Source: Woeseiaceae bacterium (GTDB lineage: Bacteria > Pseudomonadota > Gammaproteobacteria > Steroidobacterales > Woeseiaceae). From it: a stretch of DNA of 64,000 nt. The position numbers and the translations under genes are program-made. Positions 15,981 to 28,246 of this stretch are shown piece after piece (the first letter of the stretch is position 1; each line of letters begins with the position of its first letter). Location of the stretch: contig JAJFKR010000027.1 in NCBI GenBank assembly GCA_021773095.1, positions 1 to 64,000 of the forward strand. The letters are read 5' to 3'. The notes beneath the pieces are model-generated. The model searched no databases and had not been told where the DNA came from. It saw only the letters and a program-made list of their open reading frames with translations.

Positions 15981-17119
15981 GACGGGTCATCGTGCTCTTT
16001 GTACGGTGTGCGCGAGTCTACAGATTCAATGTAACGGTCAACGTGTTTGCCTTCCTCGCCGAGGTAGTTTTCGATAGCGCTGGAAAACTCCGGATGAGCC
16101 AGCCAGTGTGCCGACCAGGTCGAAACGGGCGAGAATCCGCGACTGATTTTGTGTTCGCCCTGCGTGCCGGGCTCAAAAATCTGTTTTCCGGATTCGATGC
16201 AGTAATCGATCCCCTGGTAGTAACACGTTTCAAAATGCAGGGAATCGTAATGGCCATCGCTGCCCCAGTATCGGCCGTACAAGTGACTATTGCTTTCGAA
16301 GAACACGGCAGCAGCGACCGGTTTGCTATCGAGTTCGGCCATAACGATCAGGATTCCCTCAGGAATTTGTTCCGAGATACCGCGAAAAAAAGACTCGCTG
16401 TAGTAGGGCATCGAGCCGCGAAGCATGAATGTGCGACTGATCAGCCGGTAGACCTCCGACCAGGTACTGGCGTCGATCTGCCGACCTTTTACGCGGCGAA
16501 ACTGAATGCCTGATTCTGCTACACGGCGCCTGTCCCGGCGGGCTTTCTTGCGCTTGACGGAGGTAAACGTCGCCAGGAACTCGTCGAAGTCACGATAGTT
16601 GTTGTTGTGCCAGTGGAACTGGCAGTCTTTCCGAATAAGCAGGCCGGCTTTCTCGAGGTGTGGTAAGTCCGAGGAAGACGGGAAAAGCACATGCAAGGAT
16701 GAACAATTCGAATCGGTTGCCAGGGTCACACCCGCTTGCAGCAATCCGGCGGCCGCCTCGGCGTCGTCGGAGTCACGTAATAATAGCCGCGTGCTTGGTG
16801 CTGGAGTAAACGGCACGGCAGAAACGAGTTTCGGGTAGTAATTCAGACCTGCCTGGTCATAAGCATTTGCCCAGGCCCAGTCGAACACGAACTCACCCCA
16901 GGAGTGGCTTTTCTGATAAAGCGGCATTGCGGCGCGCAATTTTCCGCCATCAGAGATCGTCAAATGGCGCGATGACCAGCCATTGTCGGGTGCCACACAA
17001 CCGGATTCTTCTGCAAGTTGCAGGAATTCATGTCGCAGAAACGGATAATCATCGCCTGCCAGAGTGTTCCAGTCTGCGCGCGAGATATCGGACATGCTGT
17101 CGTGGACGGTGACCTTCAT
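15977..17119 (-). CDS. GNAT/FemAB-fold family protein (COG3146/DUF482-like)
   Basis: This 380-residue protein resembles the COG3146 family, annotated elsewhere as a predicted N-acyltransferase with the GNAT or FemAB fold. Conserved-looking stretches are YPFLRHEFLQLAEESGCV near the N-terminus, RKKARRDRRRVAESGIQF (about 190-207), SHLYGRYWGSDGHYDSLHFE and EPGTQGEHKISRGFSPV (about 315-335). No signal peptide or membrane segment is seen. Substrate is unknown. It is the upstream partner of aat with a 4-base ATGA overlap. Aat itself has a FemX-like fold, so a role in peptide-bond transfer near the N-degron pathway is possible but is inference. Confidence 0.85.
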   Translation of the reverse strand: MKVTVHDSMSDISRADWNTLAGDDYPFLRHEFLQLAEESGCVAPDNGWSSRHLTISDGGKLRAAMPLYQKSHSWGEFVFDWAWANAYDQAGLNYYPKLVSAVPFTPAPSTRLLLRDSDDAEAAAGLLQAGVTLATDSNCSSLHVLFPSSSDLPHLEKAGLLIRKDCQFHWHNNNYRDFDEFLATFTSVKRKKARRDRRRVAESGIQFRRVKGRQIDASTWSEVYRLISRTFMLRGSMPYYSESFFRGISEQIPEGILIVMAELDSKPVAAAVFFESNSHLYGRYWGSDGHYDSLHFETCYYQGIDYCIESGKQIFEPGTQGEHKISRGFSPVSTWSAHWLAHPEFSSAIENYLGEEGKHVDRYIESVDSRTPYKEHDDPS

Positions 17120-17167
17120 CCGGACAGCTTATCGCATAAGCCGTCACCTGAGACGTAACAGGAAATC

Positions 17168-18309
<1,142 letters not shown>

Positions 18310-18332
18310 AGTGTAGGGAAAACTGAATCTTT

Positions 18333-20651
18333 ATGGCAAGAGCCACGAAAGCCAAACCGGCAGAAGCACGTCTTTCATCGCAGGTGCACAGAGCCTTGCG
18401 AGAAGGTGCGTTGTACGTCTTTGGCGCTATGGCGCTGATTCTCTGGTTCGCGTTGTTCACGTATGACCCCGCCGATCCGGGACCGTTTCAGACCACGACC
18501 AGCGATGCAGTGAGCAATGGCGTCGGACGAGTCGGGGCCTGGGTTGCTGATTTATTGTTTACCGGATTTGGCCGCCCGGCCTATTTGTTCACACTCATGG
18601 TTTTCTTCCTGGGCTGGATGCTCTACCGAGAAGAGAAAACGCAGATCGAATTGACCAGGCTCGACTTCGGATTGCGATTTGCCGGGTTCATCGCCACTCT
18701 CTTGACGAGCTGTGCTTTGTCAAAAATGCATTTTTCGGGCGTGGGCTTTAACGCGTCGGCTGGAGGCATTATTGGTCAGGCCTTCGGTGGCTGGCTCGAG
18801 GGTCTGATGAAGTTGTTAGGCGCGAGCGTTTTGCTGTTTTGTCTTTGGGTCGCGTCTTTGTCGCTGTTTCTTGGCATTTCCTGGATTAGCGTGATGGACC
18901 GTATCGGACGCTGGTCGCTGATCGGCTTCGAAAAAGCGCGTTTCAAGCTGAGTGAATTGCGCGACAAAGCGGAAGGCCGCCGCAGCGCAGCGGCCCGCCA
19001 GGACGTCACGAAAATCGAGAAGAAGCTGAAAGCGAATCGAGCCAAACCCAGAATCGAGCCCATCCTGCCGACGCTGGAACCCAGCGAGCGGGCAGAAAAA
19101 GAACGGCAGGTGCCGCTATTCGATCCGCCGGCAGCGGGTGAGTTGCCACCATTATCGCTGCTGGATGACCCACCGGAGCAGAAAAAGGGTTATTCAGACG
19201 CATCGCTGGAGGCGATGTCTCGCCTGGTTGAATTGAAACTCAAGGATTTCGGGATCGATGTCGAAGTGAAGTCGGTGTCACCGGGTCCTGTGATTACGCG
19301 TTTTGAGCTCGACCCTGCACCGGGTGTCAAAGTTAGTCAGATCGCGAATCTCTCGAAAGACCTGGCGCGATCATTGTCAGTTGTCAGTGTGCGTATCGTT
19401 GAGGTCATACCGGGGAAGTCATTCGTTGGACTGGAAATACCGAACGAAAATCGCCAACTCGTGACATTGGGCGAGATCCTGAAATCGCGTGCCTACGATG
19501 ATCTCGCGTCTCCGCTGACGCTCGCGCTGGGCAAGGATATCGGCGGGAACTCGGTGGTTGCCGATCTTGCACGAATGCCGCACTTGCTGATCGCCGGTAC
19601 GACAGGTTCGGGTAAGTCGGTCGGTATCAATGCGATGGTGCTGAGCATTCTCTACAAAACACAGCCCGAGCATGTGCGATTGATAATGATCGATCCGAAG
19701 ATGCTGGAACTGTCGGTGTACGAGGGGATTCCGCATTTGCTGGCACCAGTGGTGACGGACATGAAGGAGGCTGCGAATTCGTTGCGATGGTGTGTGGCGG
19801 AAATGGATCGGCGATACCGCTTGATGTCCGCACTCGGCGTTCGAAATATTGGCGGCTACAATCGAAAAATACGGGATGCGATCAGCGCGGGCGAACCGAT
19901 AAAAGACCCCATATTCAAGCCGCCCGATCTTTTTGACGAAGACAAACCGATAGAGCATCCAACATTGCTGCCGTTGCCGTTCATCGTCGTCATTATTGAC
20001 GAGCTGGCCGACATGATGATGATTGTCGGCAAAAAGGTCGAAGAATTGATCGCACGACTGGCGCAGAAAGCACGGGCGTCCGGCATTCATATGATTCTTG
20101 CGACGCAGCGACCGTCGGTGGATGTGATAACGGGATTGATCAAAGCCAATGTTCCGACCCGCATCGCGTTTCAGGTATCGGCCAAGGTGGACTCGCGCAC
20201 AATTCTGGATCAGATGGGTGCCGAAAACCTGCTGGGACACGGCGACATGTTGTACTTACCGCCCGGCACATCACTGCCGGTGCGTGTGCACGGTGCGTTC
20301 GTCGATGACAATGAGGTTCATGCAGTGGTCAGGCACCTGAAGAAAAGTGCGGCGCCACGCTATATCGATGAAATTTTGGAAGCTCCGTCGGGTCCAACGC
20401 CAGGTCTGACCGGAATTGACAAACCGGGGGAATATGAGGATTCCGAGCAGGACGCACTCTACGATCAGGCGGTCCAGGTCGTGCTCGAAACACGAAAAGC
20501 TTCAATCTCTGGCGTACAACGCCGCTTGAAGATCGGTTATAACCGAGCTGCGAGAATGGTTGAGGCGATGGAGGCTGCAGGAATGGTTGGCCCACTGCAG
20601 TCAAATGGTTCACGAGAAATACTGGTCCCGACAGCGGCAAAAGATGACTAA
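18333..20651 (+). CDS. ftsK: FtsK, DNA translocase of the divisome
   Basis: This 772-residue protein pumps chromosome ends through the closing septum and activates XerCD at dif. Four N-terminal membrane segments lie within residues 20-190 (for example [20 protein letters not shown]). A short charged linker follows (about 200-290), which is much shorter than in E. coli FtsK. The motor has Walker A GTTGSGKS (about 422-429) and Walker [13 protein letters not shown]. The C-terminal gamma winged helix ([19 protein letters not shown]) reads KOPS. It overlaps lolA by eight bases. Confidence 0.96.
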   Translation: MARATKAKPAEARLSSQVHRALREGALYVFGAMALILWFALFTYDPADPGPFQTTTSDAVSNGVGRVGAWVADLLFTGFGRPAYLFTLMVFFLGWMLYREEKTQIELTRLDFGLRFAGFIATLLTSCALSKMHFSGVGFNASAGGIIGQAFGGWLEGLMKLLGASVLLFCLWVASLSLFLGISWISVMDRIGRWSLIGFEKARFKLSELRDKAEGRRSAAARQDVTKIEKKLKANRAKPRIEPILPTLEPSERAEKERQVPLFDPPAAGELPPLSLLDDPPEQKKGYSDASLEAMSRLVELKLKDFGIDVEVKSVSPGPVITRFELDPAPGVKVSQIANLSKDLARSLSVVSVRIVEVIPGKSFVGLEIPNENRQLVTLGEILKSRAYDDLASPLTLALGKDIGGNSVVADLARMPHLLIAGTTGSGKSVGINAMVLSILYKTQPEHVRLIMIDPKMLELSVYEGIPHLLAPVVTDMKEAANSLRWCVAEMDRRYRLMSALGVRNIGGYNRKIRDAISAGEPIKDPIFKPPDLFDEDKPIEHPTLLPLPFIVVIIDELADMMMIVGKKVEELIARLAQKARASGIHMILATQRPSVDVITGLIKANVPTRIAFQVSAKVDSRTILDQMGAENLLGHGDMLYLPPGTSLPVRVHGAFVDDNEVHAVVRHLKKSAAPRYIDEILEAPSGPTPGLTGIDKPGEYEDSEQDALYDQAVQVVLETRKASISGVQRRLKIGYNRAARMVEAMEAAGMVGPLQSNGSREILVPTAAKDD

Positions 20652-21306
20652 AAAAATCGTTCTCCTTTTGGTGCTCTCAATGACGGCAAGCGGTTCGCAG
20701 GCGCAGTCGAACATTAATGATCTTGGCGAGAAGCTCGTCAACGATTTTCTGACCGATGTCATTACCCTTGCAAGCAACTTCGAACAGTCATTGATCGATG
20801 CGGATGGAAACATAGTTGAGAGCACCAGCGGCACGCTTGAGATCGCCCGGCCGACCCGATTTCGATGGTCGTATTCCGAACCGTACGAACAATGGCTGAT
20901 CGCCGATGGTCTTAACATCTGGAGCTACGATCTCGATCTCGAGCAAGTCACCGTAAAGCCGCAAGCTGAAGCGCTGGCCAATACGCCGGCGCTGCTGCTC
21001 GGTGGATCGGAAAACGCGCTCGAGCAATTCGATTTTGGCGCTACCACGCTGGAAGAGATTACAACCTGGGTACGATTGGAGCCTAAGGACAAGAACAGCG
21101 GGTTCAATCACGTAGAGCTGGGTTTCATCGACAATGAACTGCGACGTATGATTTTTTTCGACAATCTCGAACAGACTACGATCGTTGCATTGCATGACGT
21201 GGTCCTGAATGAACCGATTGATGCTGCCCGGTTTGAATTCCAGATTCCGGACGGCGTCGACCGGGTGGGTACGCCCGCGGCAGCCGATACCGCGGCGCCG
21301 CCCTAG
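20644..21306 (+). CDS. lolA: LolA, periplasmic lipoprotein carrier
   Basis: This 220-residue protein shuttles lipoproteins from LolCDE to LolB. A signal peptide ends near SGSQAQS (about residue 20), followed by the LolA beta-barrel. Typical segments are [23 protein letters not shown] (given in parts: [21 protein letters not shown]), [22 protein letters not shown] and LWSYD-like [14 protein letters not shown]. The ATG at 20644 overlaps the ftsK stop; longer starts lie within ftsK. The ftsK-lolA-rarA-serS order matches that of E. coli. Confidence 0.93.
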   Translation: MTKKIVLLLVLSMTASGSQAQSNINDLGEKLVNDFLTDVITLASNFEQSLIDADGNIVESTSGTLEIARPTRFRWSYSEPYEQWLIADGLNIWSYDLDLEQVTVKPQAEALANTPALLLGGSENALEQFDFGATTLEEITTWVRLEPKDKNSGFNHVELGFIDNELRRMIFFDNLEQTTIVALHDVVLNEPIDAARFEFQIPDGVDRVGTPAAADTAAPP

Positions 21307-21676
21307 AGATGCTGCCGCTTCGCTACGCCAGACGTTGGCAAGTGGCCAGCCTGGCCATCCTGTTACTGGTCCTTGCCGCGACTTTGATGCCCGCAGTCTG
21401 GTTCTGGGATGACCGATTCAAGGCCTTGTCCTGGTTTGAAGGTATCGACAAGTGGTTGCACGGGCTTACGTTTCTGGCGCTATCGTTATGGTTTACGGGG
21501 CTTTACCGGCAACGTTCCTACTGGAAAATCGGCCTTGGATTATTGGCGTTTGGACTGGGTATTGAAGCCTGCCAGCGAATGGTGAGCTATCGCACGGCGG
21601 ACTGGCTCGACGTTGGCGCCGATGCAGGCGGTATAATTCTCGGTCTTGTGATAGGAGCCGCGGGCATTGGAGGCTG

Positions 21677-24312
<2,636 letters not shown>

Positions 24313-24322
24313 CACGAATGCG

Positions 24323-24362
24323 AAAAGGGGTCAGAGCCCCTTTTGGGCTCTGACCCCTTTTT
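24323..24362. terminator. Bidirectional terminator with GGGGTCAGAGCCC stem
   Basis: AAAAGGGGTCAGAGCCC (24323-24339) and its exact complement (24345-24361) form a 17-bp stem with a five-base loop. A run of T follows on the plus strand and a run of A precedes it, so it can stop transcription from both serS and yccA. The GGGGTCAGAGCCC core resembles hairpins dispersed in many proteobacterial genomes; whether it is repeated here cannot be seen. Confidence 0.85.
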
Positions 24363-24385
24363 GTTGAACGTTGTTCTTGGTGAAC

Positions 24386-25081
24386 TTAGTCGCGGCTCAT
24401 GAACAGGCGCAGGATGTACCAGAACATCATTGCGATCGAAGCGAACAAAGCCATGGATGCAGCTACATACTTATCTTTCGGATAGTGATGCATGATGTTC
24501 GACGTGTCATAGAGCACGGCAATGCCCGCGAAGCCGATCATGCCGACCGAAAACCAGGTGCCGAGATTCGCGCCGAAAATCATCGAAAATGCGATGAGTC
24601 CCAGAACGACAAAAAAGCCCCAGACCAAGATGCCGCGCAGGAATGAAAAATCCTTGCGGGTGATCATTACCGTAGCAATTAAAGCACCACAACCGAAAAG
24701 CGTGACGGTCCCCGCGCTCTCAATCATGCCGCCGGTGGGGTCCATCTGCATGGCCATCCACAACATCGGCGCAAAAATCAGCGCCTCGGCGACCACGAAT
24801 ACGCCGAAAGCCGCGTACTGTGAAGTGATCGATTCGAGTCGATGCGCCAAATGAGTTGCACCCCAACTCACTGCGATAAAAGCGATAATTACGATCAACC
24901 AGCTATTTAGCATTGGAATCGCGATTCGATCTGCGATACCCGATGAGAACAGGTAAGCCTCAATTCCGGCAAAAGCCAGAATTGCGCCGACTACGTGGGC
25001 GTAACATTTCCAGATAAACTCGGACCTGTCTTCAACCGCGAGGTTGGAAACGGGCGCCACTGAATTCAGATTGTCTTGCAT
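24386..25081 (-). CDS. Bax inhibitor-1/YccA family membrane protein
   Basis: This 231-residue protein has seven predicted membrane segments from about residue 25 onward (AHVVGAILAFAGIEAYLF, WLIVIIAFIAVSWGATHLA and others). The family motif GFAGIAVLYDTSNIMHH and the C-terminal FASIAMMFWYILRLFMSRD identify it as BI-1/YccA. E. coli YccA restrains the FtsH protease and YbhL is a related protein; the exact role here is unknown. The start at 25081 is preceded by AAAGGAG, better than the in-frame start seven codons upstream. It converges on serS. Confidence 0.92.
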   Translation of the reverse strand: MQDNLNSVAPVSNLAVEDRSEFIWKCYAHVVGAILAFAGIEAYLFSSGIADRIAIPMLNSWLIVIIAFIAVSWGATHLAHRLESITSQYAAFGVFVVAEALIFAPMLWMAMQMDPTGGMIESAGTVTLFGCGALIATVMITRKDFSFLRGILVWGFFVVLGLIAFSMIFGANLGTWFSVGMIGFAGIAVLYDTSNIMHHYPKDKYVAASMALFASIAMMFWYILRLFMSRD

Positions 25082-25127
25082 GTGTGAAGCTCCTTTGATC
25101 ACGAGTTACGTGAATATCAAGATCCGC

Positions 25128-25157
25128 ATAATAACACCATTCGAAAGTACCGCCCAA
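25128..25157 (-). promoter_or_regulatory. Possible promoter of the yccA-like gene
   Basis: On the minus strand TTGGGC (25157-25152) and TATTAT (25133-25128) are 18 bases apart, about 46 bases before the start codon. It is supported only by consensus resemblance. Confidence 0.35.
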
Positions 25158-25202
25158 GAAAGGACTGTGAGACTGGAGGGACTGGGGCTGGTTCGTCGGA
25201 GC

Positions 25203-25406
25203 TTATGCGACGGCTACGTCTTTACGCCAAATGGATAGTTGTTGTGGTGCCTGCACACCCATTTTGACACTGCGTTGACCCGCAGAAAAAACGATGATCT
25301 CAATGGGTCCGTCGCGAAACAGGTCCGCTAGCGTCGTGTTCGGGTCAACGTTGTCGGCGGGGCGAATCAAGATGGATTCCGCGTCGCGCCGGCTTACGAT
25401 TAGCAT
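25203..25406 (-). CDS. CsrA-family RNA-binding protein with inserted loop
   Basis: This 67-residue protein looks like CsrA, the dimeric mRNA-binding regulator: MLIVSRRDAESILI matches strand 1 (MLILTRRVGETLMI in E. coli), and KMGVQAPQQLSIWRKDV matches RIGVNAPKEVSVHREEI. Arg61 corresponds to the RNA-binding Arg44. It differs in two ways: about 16-18 extra residues (about 17-34, ADNVDPNTTLADLFRDGP) lie between strands 1 and 2, and the C-terminal helix is almost absent. GGGAG precedes the ATG. It follows flgN by 23 bases on the same strand, so it is probably co-expressed with flgM-flgN. It could also be a degenerate paralogue. Confidence 0.8.
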   Translation of the reverse strand: MLIVSRRDAESILIRPADNVDPNTTLADLFRDGPIEIIVFSAGQRSVKMGVQAPQQLSIWRKDVAVA

Positions 25407-25429
25407 GTTGTCGACTCCCTGGGCCTGTA

Positions 25430-25921
25430 TCAGGCTTCTGTGATTGCCCGCCCGGACACACCGTGTTCTGCAGCGCCAGCCGGGGCATACGTACTCGTTT
25501 CATTTTCGCCGCCGCGGAGTACCGACAATCCATCGAGGATTTGCTGTCGGCGCAAGTGAATGATCGCGCCATTGGTTCTGTTTATGACGTCGCACTCGCT
25601 TGCAATTTCCTGTAATTGCTGCCACGTACTAGTGATCGTCAGATCGTCATCACACCAGGCAGCCAATGCGTCCAGATCGTCGGGGTCATTACCAAACCCG
25701 GCCTTCTCGCTGACCACACCGCGAGACTGATTGAGTTTCGCAAATTTGCTGACCAAAGCTAACTTGGTTGTTGCCGCGGTATTCAGCGCTTCAGTGTCAC
25801 GGTCCTCCAGCGCCTGCCTTTCTTCGTTCAGAATTACTTTCAGATCGAGAGCGCAACTAACACTGTCATCCAGTACTTTGGTAATCCGGGAACGAGTATC
25901 TTCGGCCGAGGTACAGCTCAT
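25430..25921 (-). CDS. flgN: FlgN, chaperone for hook-associated proteins
   Basis: This 163-residue helical cytoplasmic protein matches the FlgN family in length and pattern (LKVILNEERQALEDRDTEALNTAATTKLALVSKFAKLNQ, conserved core ERQALEDRD and KLALVSKFAKLNQ). FlgN protects FlgK and FlgL before export. Its start overlaps the flgM stop by four bases, giving the usual flgM-flgN pair, under the sigma-28 promoter in front of flgM. Confidence 0.9.
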   Translation of the reverse strand: MSCTSAEDTRSRITKVLDDSVSCALDLKVILNEERQALEDRDTEALNTAATTKLALVSKFAKLNQSRGVVSEKAGFGNDPDDLDALAAWCDDDLTITSTWQQLQEIASECDVINRTNGAIIHLRRQQILDGLSVLRGGENETSTYAPAGAAEHGVSGRAITEA

Positions 25922-26247
25922 TTGCTTAGCTCCATATCAGTTCGGAGTAATGCTTCTGCAATTTTGTCCGCATCGATGAAATAGTCTCCATTTGCTATAT
26001 CGGCACGAACGGCGGCAATTTTTGCACTGTCTACCACCGGAGCATCGGCCAGCGTTTTCTCAGCGCGCTCAAGCATCTTGGCGCTATCGGTTAACTGAAC
26101 CGTGTCACCGGAACGTGACTCATCGCGTGATTCCTGACGCACAGGAGGCGCAGCAAGCTCCAGCTTCTGTGTGCTTGATGTCTCGCCTGATTTGTCACTA
26201 ATTTTGTTGTGCATGCCCTGATCTACCGGATTTATCGTATTTGACAT
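25918..26247 (-). CDS. flgM: FlgM, anti-sigma-28 factor
   Basis: This 109-residue protein holds FliA inactive until the hook is complete and it is exported. The N-terminal half is polar and probably disordered. The C-terminal helices (VQLTDSAKMLERAEKTLA, DSAKIAAVRADIANGDYFID, ADKIAEALL) fit the FliA-binding region. A sigma-28 promoter directly upstream suggests feedback by FliA, as in Salmonella. It is separated from flgA by about 90 bases, so it has its own transcription unit. Confidence 0.93.
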   Translation of the reverse strand: MSNTINPVDQGMHNKISDKSGETSSTQKLELAAPPVRQESRDESRSGDTVQLTDSAKMLERAEKTLADAPVVDSAKIAAVRADIANGDYFIDADKIAEALLRTDMELSK

Positions 26248-26284
26248 AATTTACAACCTCAACATTCATTGTTGCCAGACCTTA

Positions 26285-26311
26285 GTATCGACCGAAATGG
26301 TGGTAACTTTA
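26285..26311 (-). promoter_or_regulatory. Sigma-28 (FliA) promoter of flgM
   Basis: The minus strand reads TAAAGTTA, eleven bases, then GTCGATAC, against the consensus TAAAGTTT-N11-GCCGATAA. It lies 38 bases before the flgM start in the flgA-flgM gap. Confidence 0.8.
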
Positions 26312-26337
26312 GGCCCGGCGTTAAAAAAATACTGTCC

Positions 26338-27195
26338 TTAATAGATCAGTACCTCCACGTGTTCGGGTGATCGTACAACTCCTTCGATCACCCGCCTGGA
26401 TCCTGTGTTTTCGACCCGAATTCGCTGGTTTTCAGCACCGTCGGACAGCGCCACGCCTGTCATGCGAATATTGACCGCTTCGCCTCCGGCCATGATGGTG
26501 ACGCTTTGACCGCGGTGAATCATGATATGTGCCTTCAACATGGACGGTGTGATAATGCGTCCGGCCATCAGGGAGTGTTTGAGCCGCTTGCCAACCAGAT
26601 TCTGCGGCTGAGACAAATAGCCACCAACGAGACGGGATACATCGCGTTGTTCGGCGACTACATCATCCACCGAAAAAGTATGTCCTGCCGGGAGTGTTCG
26701 CCGGGCGATCAATACGGACTCGGTTACGACGACATCTACGGGTACATAGATCCTCCAGGGATTGTTGCCGCTACAACGCACGCCAACGATGGTACGCCCT
26801 GTTATTTTAGCGCCGCGTTGTTGAAATGCTGTCAGGCTCTGACTGCATTTGGGCAGTTGCAGCCTGCTGTCCAGCCGGCCTGCCTCGGGTGTTATTCGGT
26901 CGTCCGATGTGCCGACTAAATCACGAACAAAGATCTCGGCGGTTCTCGTAATATCTTCAACCGCGTGCCAACCGGTGTCCGTGGCCAACGCGGCGGGGGA
27001 ATTACTCCCCAGCAAGAAGATCATCGTAATGATGGCGCTTCCGTTTGCCCGCGAAACGTCAAACAAACGGCGAATCGGGCGGGCCGGCGTCAAATATCCG
27101 ACGGCAATGATCCGATCCTCGCATAGCGGTTCTTTGGCGATTCGATTGGGCAGCGCACGATCTGTCGCGGTTTCGTCTGGTTTGCTGGCCTGCAT
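26338..27195 (-). CDS. flgA: FlgA, P-ring assembly chaperone
   Basis: This 285-residue periplasmic protein helps FlgI assemble the P ring. An export signal ends near SPAALATD after a longer than usual N-terminal region of about 60 residues. The C-terminal SAF-like domain contains ARRTLPAGHTFSVDDVV, RLKHSLMAGRIITPSML and HRGQSVTIMAGGEAVNIRMTG (split: HRGQSVTIMAGG, AVNIRMTG). The start at 27195 has GGGAG five bases away and lies about 22 bases after the predicted start of the sigma-54 transcript. Longer in-frame starts at 27237 and 27363 lie within or upstream of the promoter and are therefore excluded. Confidence 0.92.
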   Translation of the reverse strand: MQASKPDETATDRALPNRIAKEPLCEDRIIAVGYLTPARPIRRLFDVSRANGSAIITMIFLLGSNSPAALATDTGWHAVEDITRTAEIFVRDLVGTSDDRITPEAGRLDSRLQLPKCSQSLTAFQQRGAKITGRTIVGVRCSGNNPWRIYVPVDVVVTESVLIARRTLPAGHTFSVDDVVAEQRDVSRLVGGYLSQPQNLVGKRLKHSLMAGRIITPSMLKAHIMIHRGQSVTIMAGGEAVNIRMTGVALSDGAENQRIRVENTGSRRVIEGVVRSPEHVEVLIY

Positions 27196-27227
27196 TCTGA
27201 CTCCCGATAATTGTTCCTCATGAACTA

Positions 27228-27243
27228 TGCAATTCATGTGCCA
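27228..27243 (-). promoter_or_regulatory. Sigma-54 promoter of flgA
   Basis: The minus strand reads TGGCACATGAATTGCA, matching TGGCACG-N4-TTGCA except for one base. The predicted transcript start is near 27217, about 22 bases before the flgA ATG. Confidence 0.75.
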
Positions 27244-27357
27244 GTACTTTTTGGTGGGTGTAAACGTGGGGCTGTCGCTTGCCGTAGATGCGGCAATATT
27301 TTGCCGCAGTCCGGAAAAATGAATGCCAAAGCCCATACAAATGCGCTTTTCCTTTTC

Positions 27358-27373
27358 TGGCACGCGCTTTGCA
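27358..27373 (+). promoter_or_regulatory. Sigma-54 promoter of the flgB operon
   Basis: TGGCACGCGCTTTGCA is a perfect match to the -24/-12 consensus. The predicted transcript start is near 27384, 19 bases before the flgB ATG. It should drive flgBCDE and probably more of the rod-hook genes. Confidence 0.9.
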
Positions 27374-27402
27374 TAGACCTAGTCAGGAACCAATACGGAT
27401 TT

Positions 27403-27801
27403 ATGAAGACGATGAAAATTCAGCCATTTGCTCAGCACGAACAAGCCGTGAAGTTTCGCGCGCTGCGTAATCAGGTCCTGTCTTCGAATATTGCCAACTC
27501 GGACACGCCGAACTACAAAGCGCGCGACATTGATTTTAAGAGTGTGCTTAAAGGCACCCAGGCTACGCAGCTGCCTATGACGAAGACCAGCCAGTTGCAT
27601 CGTGATGCATGGACCACCAATCGAGTGGGCGCCGTAGTTCAGTACCGAATACCGATGCAGCCGACCCTTGACGGAAATACGGTCGAGACGGACGTCGAAC
27701 AAGCTGCGTTCGCAGAGAACGCCGTGATGTACCGCGCCAGTCTGTCGTTTCTGAACGGTCAGATCAACGGGCTGAAATATGCCATCAGAGGGAGCGAATA
27801 A
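27403..27801 (+). CDS. flgB: FlgB, proximal rod protein
   Basis: This 132-residue rod protein carries the Flg_bb_rod motif VLSSNIANSDTPNYKARDIDF near the N-terminus (split: VLSSNIANSDTPNY, KARDIDF) and an amphipathic C-terminal helix (YRASLSFLNGQINGLKYAI). The ATG at 27403 is used because upstream in-frame starts lie before the sigma-54 transcript start. The stop overlaps the flgC start (TAATG). Confidence 0.95.
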   Translation: MKTMKIQPFAQHEQAVKFRALRNQVLSSNIANSDTPNYKARDIDFKSVLKGTQATQLPMTKTSQLHRDAWTTNRVGAVVQYRIPMQPTLDGNTVETDVEQAAFAENAVMYRASLSFLNGQINGLKYAIRGSE

Positions 27802-28214
27802 TGTCACTTTTTAATGTATTTGATGTCGCCGGTAGCGCCATGAACGCACAGTCCGTGCGCCTGAACGTAACCGCCAGCAATCTCGCGAACGCAGGTAGCG
27901 TCAGCGGCGACCCCGAGAATGTGTACCGCGCCCGCCAACCCGTATTTTCGAGCTTTGGCGATACTTTGAATAATCAGACCGGAATCAACGGAGTTCGACT
28001 TGAAGGCGTCATCGAAAGTGACAAACCACTGAACGTGATGTTTCAGCCGGACCATCCGGAAGCTGACGAGAACGGTAATGTCTATGTTTCCAACGTTAAT
28101 TCCGTTGAAGAAATGGTCAACATGATGTCCGCGTCGCGTTCGTATCAAAACGGCGTGGAATTAATTAATACAACCAAGGATCTGCTGCTGCAGACCTTGT
28201 CACTTGGTCGCTAG
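27801..28214 (+). CDS. flgC: FlgC, proximal rod protein
   Basis: This 137-residue rod protein has the N-terminal rod motif (SAMNAQSVRLNVTASNLANA) and the C-terminal axial motif (VNSVEEMVNMMSASRSYQNG). Length is normal. It follows flgB with a one-base overlap and precedes flgD by 32 bases. Confidence 0.96.
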   Translation: MSLFNVFDVAGSAMNAQSVRLNVTASNLANAGSVSGDPENVYRARQPVFSSFGDTLNNQTGINGVRLEGVIESDKPLNVMFQPDHPEADENGNVYVSNVNSVEEMVNMMSASRSYQNGVELINTTKDLLLQTLSLGR

Positions 28215-28246
28215 ATCTTAACGAATAAAGAGACTCGGGAATTACG

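Noticed and set aside
19419-20240. A 273-codon open frame on the minus strand
   Set aside because: It lies antisense to the ftsK motor domain; His/Arg-rich composition and no ribosome binding site point to a shadow.
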